A stretch of DNA of 64,000 nucleotides from Synechococcus sp. AG-673-F03 (GTDB lineage: Bacteria; Cyanobacteriota; Cyanobacteriia; PCC-6307; Cyanobiaceae), in NCBI GenBank assembly GCA_003211205.1, contig QCTJ01000006.1, positions 1 through 64,000 of the forward strand, read 5' to 3'. Positions 30,952 to 39,766 of the stretch are shown in pieces (positions within the stretch are counted from its first letter, which is position 1; each line of letters starts with the position of its first letter). The notes under the pieces are model-generated. The model was given only the letters and a program-made list of their open reading frames with translations, ran no database searches and was not told the origin of the DNA. Position numbers and translations under genes: made by a program.

Positions 30952-33273
30952 ATGGCAAGACTTTCCAGTCGAGAACTCGCACTTGAGCGCCGCAAAGCGC
31001 TGACCACCTCCGGTAAGAAGGCGTCTGCCGCTGCCGGTGGCAACAACCGCGTGCGCACTGCGACCGATTCTCGTCCCACCCGTACGGAAGTCACTGCAGT
31101 GAACGAACCGGCAGTGACCGCTCCTGTCACGGAAGCTCCACAACGTGCGGCCTCTCTCACTCGGACGCCCGCACACTCCCACAGTTCAAACGCGAAGGCG
31201 CTGCGCAATCCCAGCCGCGATCTGGTGCTGTCCCGTCGTGAAGCCCTGTCTCGCCGCGGCAAGACCGCAGCATCCAGCCGCGACCGTAACCGCGCAGATG
31301 CGGCCCGTGAAGCTCCGGCCGCTGCACCGGTTGTTGCTGCTGAAAAAGTTGACCGTCCAGCCGTCACCGTTGAGTTGACCTCGCGCTCCGGTGATCGCCG
31401 TTCCGGTCTTGAGCGCCGCTCGGTCACCCCCAAGAGGCGTTCCATCGAAAATCCCAGCCGTGCATTGGTGCTGGCGCGTCGTGATGCCATGTCAAAACAT
31501 GGCAAAACCGCAGGTAAGCAGCCCACCAGCGCAGCAGCTGTGGCCCGTCAGGCCAATCCTGATCTCTCTAGCCGGGAGATTGCTCAACAGGTGCGCGAGC
31601 TGCGGGCCAAAGCCGGTGCGATCAGCAAGCAGAACGCTGGCGTTACCCGTCCTACCGGCCCCAATCGCCACGGTGCCAAGCAGGCTGCCGCCGCTGATGC
31701 TCACTGGAAAGTGGGAGAAAGCACCACGCCATCCGGACAGACTGTGACCGGGACCCAGGCCAACCGTTCGCGGAAGACCACCGGCAATGAGGCCAGCACC
31801 TGTCGCTCCATCACCGGCACGGAGTATTTGGGCGCCGAGGTCTTCCAGACCTTCTGTCAGCAGGCCCCCGAACCCACAACTCCTGCCAAGGTGAGAGTCA
31901 CGGCCACCAGTCACGGCAATCGTGTGACCGGTAATGAAGTCGGTCGATCGGGCAAGGTCACCGGCGATGAGCCGGGCACTTGCAAAAGCGTGACAGGCAC
32001 GGAATACATTTCTGCCAACCAGTCCGCTGCCTACTGCGGTGGGTCCAACCCATCCCCTCGCAAGGTCGGTCACAGTCTCACCCTGGAGGGCCGTCCGGTG
32101 AGTGGTGTGATGGTGGGCCGTTCCGCCAGCGTCACCGGCGATGAAGCCGGAGCCAACCGCAGCCTCACCGGAGATCAGTACCTCGGGTCAGATCCCCTTC
32201 CCGATGGTCGCCCAGCCGCCAAGGTCGGTCTGTCCGCCACTCTTTCAGGAACGGGAGTGACCGGCACTTTGGTTGGTCGTTCCTCCCAGGTGACTGGTAA
32301 TGAGTTTGGATCCTGTCACCGCGTGACCGGTGATCAGTACATCAGCTCTGAGCAGGTGAATAGCTTCTGCGGATCAAAACCTGACCCCGAGGCCGCCAAG
32401 GTCGGTTTCAGCATTACCAACCGTAATCAGGTTGTGAGCGGGACCCGCACGGGCCGTTCCGAGCGTGTGACCGGTGATGAGCCCGGCAGCTGTCAGGCCG
32501 TGACCGGAACTCCCTACGCCGGTCTTGAGCAAGCAGGCCAGCATTGCGGAACTTCCGCAGTCCAGGCGATCAGAGAACGCACACCTGTCCGTCTTGGAAC
32601 ACCCTCAGCCGCCATGACCGGCATCCAGCCCGGAGTGGGTGGAGTGATGACCGGTGATCAGCGTGGCGCCTGTGAAGCGGTGACCGGTACTCCCTACGTG
32701 GGAGCAGATCAACTTGCCGCAGCCTGTGGTGCAGAGGCTCCGGCCGGCACCGACACCCACGGTCAATCGCCTGAAGGTGCTGCCTGGACCCGTTTCAGCG
32801 TGACCTCACCAGCTCGTGCCGCTCAACTGCAGCGTGATGCTCAGGGTTCCGTCACCGGAACGTCCTACGAGCAAGGCAATCGCATCACCGGCCCTTTTGA
32901 TATGGCCGGCGGCAAGGTCACCGGTACCGAGCAGTTCCGCTTTGACAACCGCGACTTTCAGCGCCGGCACTTCCAGCCCACTGTGGCCGTTGTCAGTGAA
33001 CCTGCTGATGAGCCAACCTCCCGGGTGACGGGTGAGGGCTCCTCCACCAAGGTCACTGGAGATGACTGGGACCGTGGCGAGCATGTCACCGGTACCGAAG
33101 GTGCTTCAGCCCGCCGGCGCAACCCCAGCCGTCCTGGTCCCATGGGTGCCATGGCTCCCTTCGAGCGCAAGCGAAATGAGCAAGCCGAGTGGCCTGTCTG
33201 CCGTGTGACCGGATCCCACGGCAATACCGACAAAGGCTCTCTGATCACCGTCTCTGGCGGCGCAAGGGGCTGA
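30952..33273 (+). CDS. csoS2: carboxysome scaffold protein CsoS2
   Basis: A 773-residue, largely disordered protein that bridges RuBisCO to the shell. Four N-terminal basic repeats are visible: residues 5-24 (SSRELALERRKALTTSGKKA), about 85-105, 166-186 and a degenerate one near 206. Five or so middle repeats of the KVG...VTG(D/T)E..C...TGT.Y type begin near residues 253, 313, 371, 424 and 483, then a C-terminal region from about 546 with further VTGT motifs. Most middle repeats carry the paired Cys; the one at 371-423 has lost both. It starts after the cbbS terminator-like hairpin and ends 7 bases before csoSCA. Confidence 0.97.
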   Translation: MARLSSRELALERRKALTTSGKKASAAAGGNNRVRTATDSRPTRTEVTAVNEPAVTAPVTEAPQRAASLTRTPAHSHSSNAKALRNPSRDLVLSRREALSRRGKTAASSRDRNRADAAREAPAAAPVVAAEKVDRPAVTVELTSRSGDRRSGLERRSVTPKRRSIENPSRALVLARRDAMSKHGKTAGKQPTSAAAVARQANPDLSSREIAQQVRELRAKAGAISKQNAGVTRPTGPNRHGAKQAAAADAHWKVGESTTPSGQTVTGTQANRSRKTTGNEASTCRSITGTEYLGAEVFQTFCQQAPEPTTPAKVRVTATSHGNRVTGNEVGRSGKVTGDEPGTCKSVTGTEYISANQSAAYCGGSNPSPRKVGHSLTLEGRPVSGVMVGRSASVTGDEAGANRSLTGDQYLGSDPLPDGRPAAKVGLSATLSGTGVTGTLVGRSSQVTGNEFGSCHRVTGDQYISSEQVNSFCGSKPDPEAAKVGFSITNRNQVVSGTRTGRSERVTGDEPGSCQAVTGTPYAGLEQAGQHCGTSAVQAIRERTPVRLGTPSAAMTGIQPGVGGVMTGDQRGACEAVTGTPYVGADQLAAACGAEAPAGTDTHGQSPEGAAWTRFSVTSPARAAQLQRDAQGSVTGTSYEQGNRITGPFDMAGGKVTGTEQFRFDNRDFQRRHFQPTVAVVSEPADEPTSRVTGEGSSTKVTGDDWDRGEHVTGTEGASARRRNPSRPGPMGAMAPFERKRNEQAEWPVCRVTGSHGNTDKGSLITVSGGARG

Positions 33274-33280
33274 TTCGCAA

Positions 33281-35044
33281 ATGGTTCGCTCCATGCCTTT
33301 CCGTGGCGGGCGACCTCTTGCGCCCACTGCTCCCACCCGGCGCCAGCTCCAGGCCTCACTGGCTCAAGACACTGCCAAGGATGAATCCTTCTCACCTGGG
33401 GAGGTCAGTTCGCCCTCCGGCAGCACAGCACGACAGTCGGCTTTTCTGCGCCGCCAGGCCCTGACCACATCCGGAAAGGCTGCTTTGCTGAATGGAGGTT
33501 CCGTCTCAGGCGGACGTATCCGTTCCCAGGCTGACCGCCGTCGTCCCACTCCCCAGAAGCCCGGCTGGGTGAAGCGTGGAGAATCTCGAACTTCGGTTGC
33601 CGTCAACCTCAGCAGAACATCGCTTCCCTGGTCGGTGGAATCCCATCCGCTGACCGACCAGTCGGCCAATGAACGCCTCAAGGCTTACGAACTGGAGGTG
33701 AAGGGTCGCTTCGATCGGATTGTGCCTCTGCTGAAGCAGGTCTCTGCTCTTCAGCACGAACCAGACTTCCTGGCGCAGGCTCAGCGGCTGGCTCGCGCCG
33801 AACTGGGTTTCGATCTTCCGGATCACATCCTTGAGAAGTCGTGGGTGAGACCTCTCGACATGCGCGCATTGTTTGCATGGTGCGTCTTCCAGTCCCACCA
33901 GCTGTTCAGTGAACGTTTTTTCCAGGACGATCCCCTGGAAGCCGCTTCAGGCAGTCGGGCTTCGGAAGAATTCAATGCCTTCCTTCTCGACTGCGGTTTT
34001 CATCTGCTGGACGTCACACCCTGCGCTGATGGTCGCCTGGCTCACACGATCGCCTATGCGCTGAGGATCCCTTTCAGTGCTGTGCGCCGGCGCTCTCATG
34101 CTGGAGCCATGTTCGATGTTGAGAACACGGTCAATCGCTGGATCAAGACCGAACATCGTCGTTTCCGTGAGCAGGTTCCGAATGAGGCGCATGCGCCAAC
34201 CCGGTATCTGAAGGTGGTGGCTTATCACTTCAGCTCCCTCGATCCAACGCATCAGGGTTGTGCAGCCCATGGCAGCGACGATGCTCTGGCCGCATCCTCA
34301 GGACTTCAGCGTCTGCATGACTTCCGTGAAGCCGTTGAAAACAGCTTCTGCTGTGGTGCTTCTGTTGATCTGCTTCTGATCGGTCTGGACACCGATACCG
34401 ATGCCATTCGCGTTCATGTTCCTGATCAGGACGGTGAGATCCGATTGGATCAGTGGCTCTGTGGCAGATCGCTTTACGAAAGCACCGCTCCGCTCACTGT
34501 GCAGCAGGCCAGGGATGCTGTCCAGGCCGCTGTTCAGACCCATGTGTCATCCGCTCCCGATGAAGGCATGGTTCGGTTTATTACTCGATTGCTTGTCAGC
34601 AACATCTCCCAGCAGGACTACGTTCGATCGCTGCATCACGGCGCTTATCCCGACGCCGGCCATGCAGAGCGCTTCATCGGTGTTGGCATCGGCTTTAAGG
34701 AGGTGCATCTGCGCAACCTCACCTATTTCGCTCACCTCGACACCGTTGAACAAGGTGCTCCTGATCTTGATGTCGGTGTGAAAATCTTCAAGGGACTCAA
34801 TGTCGCCCGCGATCTGCCGATTCCGGTCGTGGTGCGTTTCGATTATTCGGGCAAGGTGCCCGGTGCGCGGGAGCGTGCCATCGCCGATTGCCAGCGCATT
34901 CAGAAGGCCATCGATGAGCGTTATTCAGCGCTCGTCAGCGAAGGTCTGCTCCACACGCTTCTCACGATCCGCGACCGTGACCAGCCGCTCCCGGCGGTGG
35001 CGGTAGGTTCCACACTCGATCCCGTCCAGCAGGAGGCACACTGA
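33281..35044 (+). CDS. csoSCA: carboxysomal carbonic anhydrase CsoSCA
   Basis: Epsilon-class beta-type carbonic anhydrase that turns bicarbonate into CO2 inside the carboxysome. The 587 residues have the active-site dyad and zinc ligands: Cys, Asp, Arg in TPCADGRLAH (about residue 247), and His and Cys in AYHFSSLDPTHQGCAAHG, eleven residues apart. Residues 1-100 are disordered and basic; residues 50-69 read ARQSAFLRRQALTTSGKAAL, strikingly like the first CsoS2 N-repeat. That segment probably binds RuBisCO, as an N-terminal peptide does in the proteobacterial protein. csoS4A starts 2 bases after the stop. Confidence 0.97.
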   Translation: MVRSMPFRGGRPLAPTAPTRRQLQASLAQDTAKDESFSPGEVSSPSGSTARQSAFLRRQALTTSGKAALLNGGSVSGGRIRSQADRRRPTPQKPGWVKRGESRTSVAVNLSRTSLPWSVESHPLTDQSANERLKAYELEVKGRFDRIVPLLKQVSALQHEPDFLAQAQRLARAELGFDLPDHILEKSWVRPLDMRALFAWCVFQSHQLFSERFFQDDPLEAASGSRASEEFNAFLLDCGFHLLDVTPCADGRLAHTIAYALRIPFSAVRRRSHAGAMFDVENTVNRWIKTEHRRFREQVPNEAHAPTRYLKVVAYHFSSLDPTHQGCAAHGSDDALAASSGLQRLHDFREAVENSFCCGASVDLLLIGLDTDTDAIRVHVPDQDGEIRLDQWLCGRSLYESTAPLTVQQARDAVQAAVQTHVSSAPDEGMVRFITRLLVSNISQQDYVRSLHHGAYPDAGHAERFIGVGIGFKEVHLRNLTYFAHLDTVEQGAPDLDVGVKIFKGLNVARDLPIPVVVRFDYSGKVPGARERAIADCQRIQKAIDERYSALVSEGLLHTLLTIRDRDQPLPAVAVGSTLDPVQQEAH

Positions 35045-35046
35045 CC

Positions 35047-35373
35047 ATGCTGATTGTCAAGGTCCTGAAGCCGCTCGTTTCAACCAACCGGATTCCGGAT
35101 TTCGAGCACAAGCATCTCCAGGTGGTTCTGGACGGCAGCACGAAGAAAGTGGCTGTCGATGCAGTCGGGGCCAAGCCCGGCGACTGGGTGATCTGCGTCA
35201 GCAGTTCCGCCGCCCGAGAAGCTGCCGGCAGTAAGTCATACCCCAGTGATCTCACCATCGTGGGCATCATTGACCACTGGGAGCCCGATCTACCCAAACC
35301 GTCGTCGGCACCCCCTTCAGCTCCTGCAGCCTCCAAGCCATCCCCCTCCACCAAGCCAGGAGAGCAGGTCTGA
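35047..35373 (+). CDS. csoS4A: carboxysome vertex pentamer protein CsoS4A
   Basis: BMV-type pentamer that caps the shell vertices. Core: MLIVKVLKPLVSTNRIPDFEH, then VDAVGAKPGDWVICVSSSAARE and DLTIVGIIDHWE. It has 108 residues against about 83 in its neighbour because a Pro/Ser/Ala tail follows the fold after residue 82. Its TGA stop shares a base with the csoS4B ATG. Confidence 0.96.
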   Translation: MLIVKVLKPLVSTNRIPDFEHKHLQVVLDGSTKKVAVDAVGAKPGDWVICVSSSAAREAAGSKSYPSDLTIVGIIDHWEPDLPKPSSAPPSAPAASKPSPSTKPGEQV

Positions 35374-35624
35374 TGGAGATCATGCAGGTGATGGGGACAC
35401 TGGTCTGCTCTTACCGCCTGGCGGGGTTGGATCACATGCACCTGCGCATTCTCAAGAACAACAAGGGCAAGCAGATGGTTGCTGTTGACCCGGTCGGAGC
35501 TCGAAAGGGCAACTGGGTTTTCACCGCCAGTGGTTCTGCAGCCCGTTTTGCATGCCCCAACAGCTCCGTGCTCACGGATCTGACGATCGGTGGAATCATC
35601 GACCACTGGATGCCGGATGGATAA
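35373..35624 (+). CDS. csoS4B: carboxysome vertex pentamer protein CsoS4B
   Basis: Second pentameric vertex protein, 83 residues: MEIMQVMGTLVCSYRLAGL at the start, VDPVGARKGNWVFTASGSAAR in the middle and TIGGIIDHWMPDG at the end, the standard BMV length without a tail. It overlaps the csoS4A stop, so the two are translated together. Confidence 0.96.
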   Translation: MEIMQVMGTLVCSYRLAGLDHMHLRILKNNKGKQMVAVDPVGARKGNWVFTASGSAARFACPNSSVLTDLTIGGIIDHWMPDG

Positions 35625-35670
35625 CTGATCGCGTCTCGTCCCTCCATTCCATCCGTCTGAAATCTTCCCC

Positions 35671-36315
35671 ATGGCATCCCCAGCTCCCCGTCGTCGCTCT
35701 TCCGCAGCCGCTGCTGCAGCTTCGACCACATCAACGACGGCCAAGGCCTCAGGTCAAGCCTCAGCTGGGGCCTCAACCAGTTCTGCATCCAAAGCGGTTT
35801 CTTCGACGGCTGATCCTGCAGCCTCTAAAGCCACTGTGGATGTGACTCCGGTTGCAAGCAGCCGCTCTACAACCACCCGTCGCAGCACCACTGCAAGGTC
35901 TGGCTCCAGCCGTGCCGTGGCGGCACGGAGTGGCAGCACCCGTCGCGCCTCATCGTCCTCAGGCTCATCAGGCTCAGGTCGCGCCGCCAAGTCCGTCGCA
36001 GCTGCTCCTGAGCCGTCTGTGCAGGGAGTCGCCCTCGGCATGATTGAAACCCGCGGCATGGTGCCAGCCATCGAGGCTGCCGACGCCATGACAAAGGCTG
36101 CCGAAGTGCAGCTGATCAGCCGCGAATATGTCGGTGGTGGCTACGTCACTGTGATGGTGCGCGGTGAGACCGGTGCCGTGAACGCCGCGGTGCGTGCAGG
36201 CGCTGACGCCTGTGAGCGTGTCGGCGACGGCCTCGTGGCGGCCCACATCATTGCCCGTCCCCATCAGGAAGTGGAGCCTGCACTTGTGCCGACCAATGTG
36301 CGAAGGCGTAGTTGA
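35671..36315 (+). CDS. csoS1E: carboxysome shell protein CsoS1E with disordered N-terminus
   Basis: A 214-residue protein: residues 1-115 are almost only Ser, Ala, Thr, Arg and Gly (for example SRSTTTRRSTTARSGSSR), then a BMC-H domain from GVALGMIETRGMVPAIEAAD to the end, nearly identical to CsoS1. The N-terminal extension is basic and predicted disordered, so it could reach inward to RuBisCO or other lumen components. This form is known from marine Synechococcus but its role is unsettled. Confidence 0.92.
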   Translation: MASPAPRRRSSAAAAAASTTSTTAKASGQASAGASTSSASKAVSSTADPAASKATVDVTPVASSRSTTTRRSTTARSGSSRAVAARSGSTRRASSSSGSSGSGRAAKSVAAAPEPSVQGVALGMIETRGMVPAIEAADAMTKAAEVQLISREYVGGGYVTVMVRGETGAVNAAVRAGADACERVGDGLVAAHIIARPHQEVEPALVPTNVRRRS

Positions 36316-36390
36316 TCAATAACGTCTCTCTGCATCATTTCGGACTAGATTCCCCGGCCAGCACGCACCACAACGGCCCTTCAGGTCTCG

Positions 36391-38241
36391 TTGCTTTTGA
36401 CTCCAGCTCTTTCGCTGCCACTTCAGACCGCCTGGTTGATTCCTCTCTATGGATTCGCCGGAATGCTCGTGTCCCTTCCCTGGGCCTTCGGATGGTTCCG
36501 TAGAGATGCCCATCGACCTCCGGCGTATCTCAACATCCTGCTGACCCTGCTGGCCGTGGTTCACGGCAGTCTTGTGCTCAGGGAGGTCATGGCCAATGGT
36601 CCTGCCTTGATCGGCATGCCCTGGCTGACTGTGGGTGATCTCAATCTTGAGATCAGCTTCAGCCTTTCGCTCACCAATGTTTCCGCTCTTGAGCTGATCA
36701 CTGGTCTGAGCCTTCTCTCCCAGATCTATTCGCTGGGGTACCTCGATAAGGAATGGGCGCTGGCTCGCTTCTTTGCCCTGCTCGGTTTCTTCGAGGGCGC
36801 CATGTCGGGAGTTGTGCTGAGCGATTCGTTGTTTCAGAGCTATTTCCTGCTGGAGATGCTCACCCTGTCCACCTATCTGCTGGTGGGCTTCTGGTATGCC
36901 CAGCCCTTGGTGGTCACTGCAGCCCGCGACGCGTTTCTGACCAAACGCGTTGGTGACGTGATGCTGTTGATGAGTGTGGTGGCCCTCACCGCCTGGTCGG
37001 GCGTTACGAGTTTCGATGATCTGTACAGCTGGTCGGCCCAAGACACCCTGACGCCATTGGCTGCAACACTCCTCGGTCTTGGACTGGTGGCAGGACCAAC
37101 CGGAAAGTGCGCCCAGTTCCCCATGCACCTCTGGCTTGATGAGGCTATGGAGGGTCCGAACCCTGCCTCGATTCTGCGCAATTCCGTTGTGGTGACTTGT
37201 GGTGCGATCGTGCTGCTCAAGGTCATGCCTCTGCTGCAGCACGCGCCGGTGACTCTCGTTGTGCTTCAGGTGATCGGCACGATCAGCGCCATTGGCGGTT
37301 CCCTGGTTTCGATTGCCCAGGTTGATATCAAGCGCACGCTGTCGTACTCCACGACGGCCTATCTCGGTCTGGTGTTCATCGCTATTTCCTTGCAGGTGCC
37401 CGTGCTGGCATTGCTGCTGCTCTATGCCCACGCCGTGTCGAAGGCTCTCCTGTCGATGAGTGTCGGTGGGGTGATCGCCTCGACCAACTGTCAGGACATC
37501 ACCGAGCTCGGCGGTTTGGGAAGTCGTATGCCCGCCACCACAGGCGCCTTTCTGGTTGGTGGGGCTGGGCTAGTCGGATTGCTTCCACTCGGTGGATTCC
37601 TCTGCCTGGCCCAAGCTGTGGAGTTGGTCGGTGCCAGAGCTGTGGTGTTCGTGCCGGTGTTCCTGATCACTAATGCCCTGACAGCGTTGAATCTCACCCG
37701 GGTGTTCCGCCTGGTGTTCCTTGGTCCATCACTTGCTAAGACGCGTCGAGCCGCTGAGATCAACTGGCAGATGGCTTTGCCGATGGTGGCTCTCACCGTG
37801 ATCGTGGTGCTGACGCCGTTCCTGCTGATCCGTCTGGAATCCCTCGATGGTCTGCTGGCCTTTCCCTTCTGGGCCGCTGCTCTTGTGGTGTCGAGTGGTG
37901 CTGCCGGTTTGCTTGCCGGGGCTCTCGTTCCTCTCAACAAATCCTGGTCACGATCTCTCAATCCGATTCTTCGTTGGTTTCAGGATCTGCTCGCCTACGA
38001 CTTTTACACCGAGCGTTTTTACCGAGTCACCATCGTCAATGTGGTGGCCACCTTCTCGCAGCTCGCCGGCTGGTTTGACCGCAATGTCGTCGATGGCGTG
38101 CTGCATGGTCTGGCACGCTTTTCCCTGTCGAGTGCTGAAGGTCTGAAGCTGAGTATCAGCGGTCAGACCCAGTCGTATGTGCTCACCGTGATCGGTGCCA
38201 TCGTGCTGCTGCTCATGTCTCTGAGCTGGGTTCTGCAGTGA
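36391..38241 (+). CDS. ndhF4: NDH-1 CO2-uptake complex subunit NdhF4
   Basis: Proton-pumping antiporter-like subunit (616 residues, more than a dozen helices) of the low-affinity CO2-uptake NDH-1 form. In GKCAQFPMHLWLDEAMEGPN the conserved antiporter loop differs from respiratory NdhF (NPASILRN in place of TPISALIH), a sign of the CO2-uptake type. The only start near the hydrophobic N-terminus is TTG. ndhD4 follows after 7 bases and chpX after that, which assigns the set to NDH-1MS'-like complexes. Confidence 0.93.
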   Translation: MLLTPALSLPLQTAWLIPLYGFAGMLVSLPWAFGWFRRDAHRPPAYLNILLTLLAVVHGSLVLREVMANGPALIGMPWLTVGDLNLEISFSLSLTNVSALELITGLSLLSQIYSLGYLDKEWALARFFALLGFFEGAMSGVVLSDSLFQSYFLLEMLTLSTYLLVGFWYAQPLVVTAARDAFLTKRVGDVMLLMSVVALTAWSGVTSFDDLYSWSAQDTLTPLAATLLGLGLVAGPTGKCAQFPMHLWLDEAMEGPNPASILRNSVVVTCGAIVLLKVMPLLQHAPVTLVVLQVIGTISAIGGSLVSIAQVDIKRTLSYSTTAYLGLVFIAISLQVPVLALLLLYAHAVSKALLSMSVGGVIASTNCQDITELGGLGSRMPATTGAFLVGGAGLVGLLPLGGFLCLAQAVELVGARAVVFVPVFLITNALTALNLTRVFRLVFLGPSLAKTRRAAEINWQMALPMVALTVIVVLTPFLLIRLESLDGLLAFPFWAAALVVSSGAAGLLAGALVPLNKSWSRSLNPILRWFQDLLAYDFYTERFYRVTIVNVVATFSQLAGWFDRNVVDGVLHGLARFSLSSAEGLKLSISGQTQSYVLTVIGAIVLLLMSLSWVLQ

Positions 38242-38248
38242 GTTCATC

Positions 38249-39766
38249 ATGCTGACGATTCTTCTTCTGATCCCCTTCCTCGGCGCATTGTTGATCTGTG
38301 TTCTGCCGGGTGTAGACAGCTCCGACAATTCCGCGAGTGTCGGTCGCAGTCGGACCTTCACCCTCGTCACTCTCGCGGTCCAGTGCCTACTCAGTTTTGG
38401 TCTGCTGATCCCCTTTTCGGCTGTCGAGCCCGGCCAGCAGCTGGTCGAGATCCTTCCCTGGCTTCCGCAGATGGGCCTTGAATTCAGCCTCGGAGTTGAT
38501 GGTCTGTCGCTTCCGCTTGTGCTGATGAATGGGGTGCTCTGCCTCGTGGCAGCCGCTGCCTCGCGCTCAGTTGAGAACCGTCCCCGCGTGTATTTCGCCC
38601 TTCTGCTGGTGATCAGTGGAGCTGTGAATGGAGCCTTCCTTGCTCAGAACCTTCTGCTCTTCTTCCTGTTCTATGAGCTGGAACTGATTCCTCTCTGGCT
38701 GCTCATTGCCATCTGGGGTGGCGCCAATAGGGCCTATGCCTCCACCAAGTTCTTGATCGTCACCGCCGTGTCAGGCGTTCTGATCCTGGCGGCCTTCCTG
38801 GGGATCGCCTTAGTCACAGGGAGCGTTGATTTCGGAATTCGGCCGATCCTCACGACTCAGATGGGATTGACCAGCCAGCTGGTCCTGATGACCTGTCTGC
38901 TGATCGGCTTCGGGATCAAGATTCCTCTTTTCCCGTTCCACACGTGGCTTCCGGATGCGCATACCGAGGCGTCCACGCCAGTTTCAGTGCTGCTGGCCGG
39001 GGTCTTGCTCAAGCTGGGCACGTATGGCCTTCTTCGTTTCTGCCTCGGCCTTTTCCCGGAGGCCTGGTCCGTGGCCGCTCCATGGCTGGCTGGCTGGGCT
39101 GCCGTTTCAGTGCTGTATGGATCGCTGGCAGCCATCGCCCAGACCGATATGAAGCGGATGGTGGCCTACAGCTCCGTGGGCCATATGGGCTATGTGCTGC
39201 TCGCCGCCGCTGCGGCCACCCCCCTCGCGCTGATTGGTGCTCTGTTTCAGATGGTCAGTCATGGTCTGATCTCCGCGGTTCTCTTCCTTGCGGTGGGTGT
39301 CGTCTATGAGCGCACCGGCACCCGTGATCTGAATGTGCTGAGGGGGCTGCTGAATCCTCAGCGTGGTCTGCCACTCACCGGCACTCTGATGATCATCGGT
39401 GTCATGGCCAGTGCAGGCATCCCCGGCATGGCCGGCTTCATTTCCGAGTTCCTGGTGTTCAAGGGCAGTTTCGAGATGTTCCCTGTGGCCACCCTTTTGT
39501 CGATGGTGGGTTCAGGTCTGACGGCCGTTTATTTCCTGCTGCTAGTCAACCGAGCTTTCTTCGGTCGTCTTGCCGTGGCTCCCGGCGCCAATCAGAATCC
39601 AAAAATTCTCAATCAGGTTCCCTTCGCTCAGCAGATCCCTGCTCTTTCGATGTCTTTGCTGATCCTTCTGCTTGGTGTCGTTCCCAATCTGCTCGTGGGC
39701 CTGAGCCAGCCAGCCACCGCCCAGCTCAGTGAACTCGCCACACTGGTGCAGCCTGGAGGGCTCTAA
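38249..39766 (+). CDS. ndhD4: NDH-1 CO2-uptake complex subunit NdhD4
   Basis: A 505-residue NuoM/MrpD-like proton-pumping subunit with about 14 helices: LFFLFYELELIPLWLLIAIWGG holds the conserved membrane Glu, IKIPLFPFHTWLPDAHTEA and TDMKRMVAYSSVGHMGYVLL the typical antiporter motifs. Together with NdhF4 and ChpX it converts CO2 to bicarbonate at the thylakoid side. Its stop TAA overlaps the chpX ATG. Confidence 0.95.
   Translation: MLTILLLIPFLGALLICVLPGVDSSDNSASVGRSRTFTLVTLAVQCLLSFGLLIPFSAVEPGQQLVEILPWLPQMGLEFSLGVDGLSLPLVLMNGVLCLVAAAASRSVENRPRVYFALLLVISGAVNGAFLAQNLLLFFLFYELELIPLWLLIAIWGGANRAYASTKFLIVTAVSGVLILAAFLGIALVTGSVDFGIRPILTTQMGLTSQLVLMTCLLIGFGIKIPLFPFHTWLPDAHTEASTPVSVLLAGVLLKLGTYGLLRFCLGLFPEAWSVAAPWLAGWAAVSVLYGSLAAIAQTDMKRMVAYSSVGHMGYVLLAAAAATPLALIGALFQMVSHGLISAVLFLAVGVVYERTGTRDLNVLRGLLNPQRGLPLTGTLMIIGVMASAGIPGMAGFISEFLVFKGSFEMFPVATLLSMVGSGLTAVYFLLLVNRAFFGRLAVAPGANQNPKILNQVPFAQQIPALSMSLLILLLGVVPNLLVGLSQPATAQLSELATLVQPGGL

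Noticed and set aside
31708-32760. Repeats in csoS2 as a DNA repeat or CRISPR array
   Set aside because: The repetition is at protein level in a known scaffold protein; spacing and sequence of the DNA vary and there are no cas genes.
36316-37431. A 371-codon antisense open frame across ndhF4
   Set aside because: It is rich in Gln, His and Gly as expected for the complement of a hydrophobic membrane-protein gene; ndhF4 explains the region.
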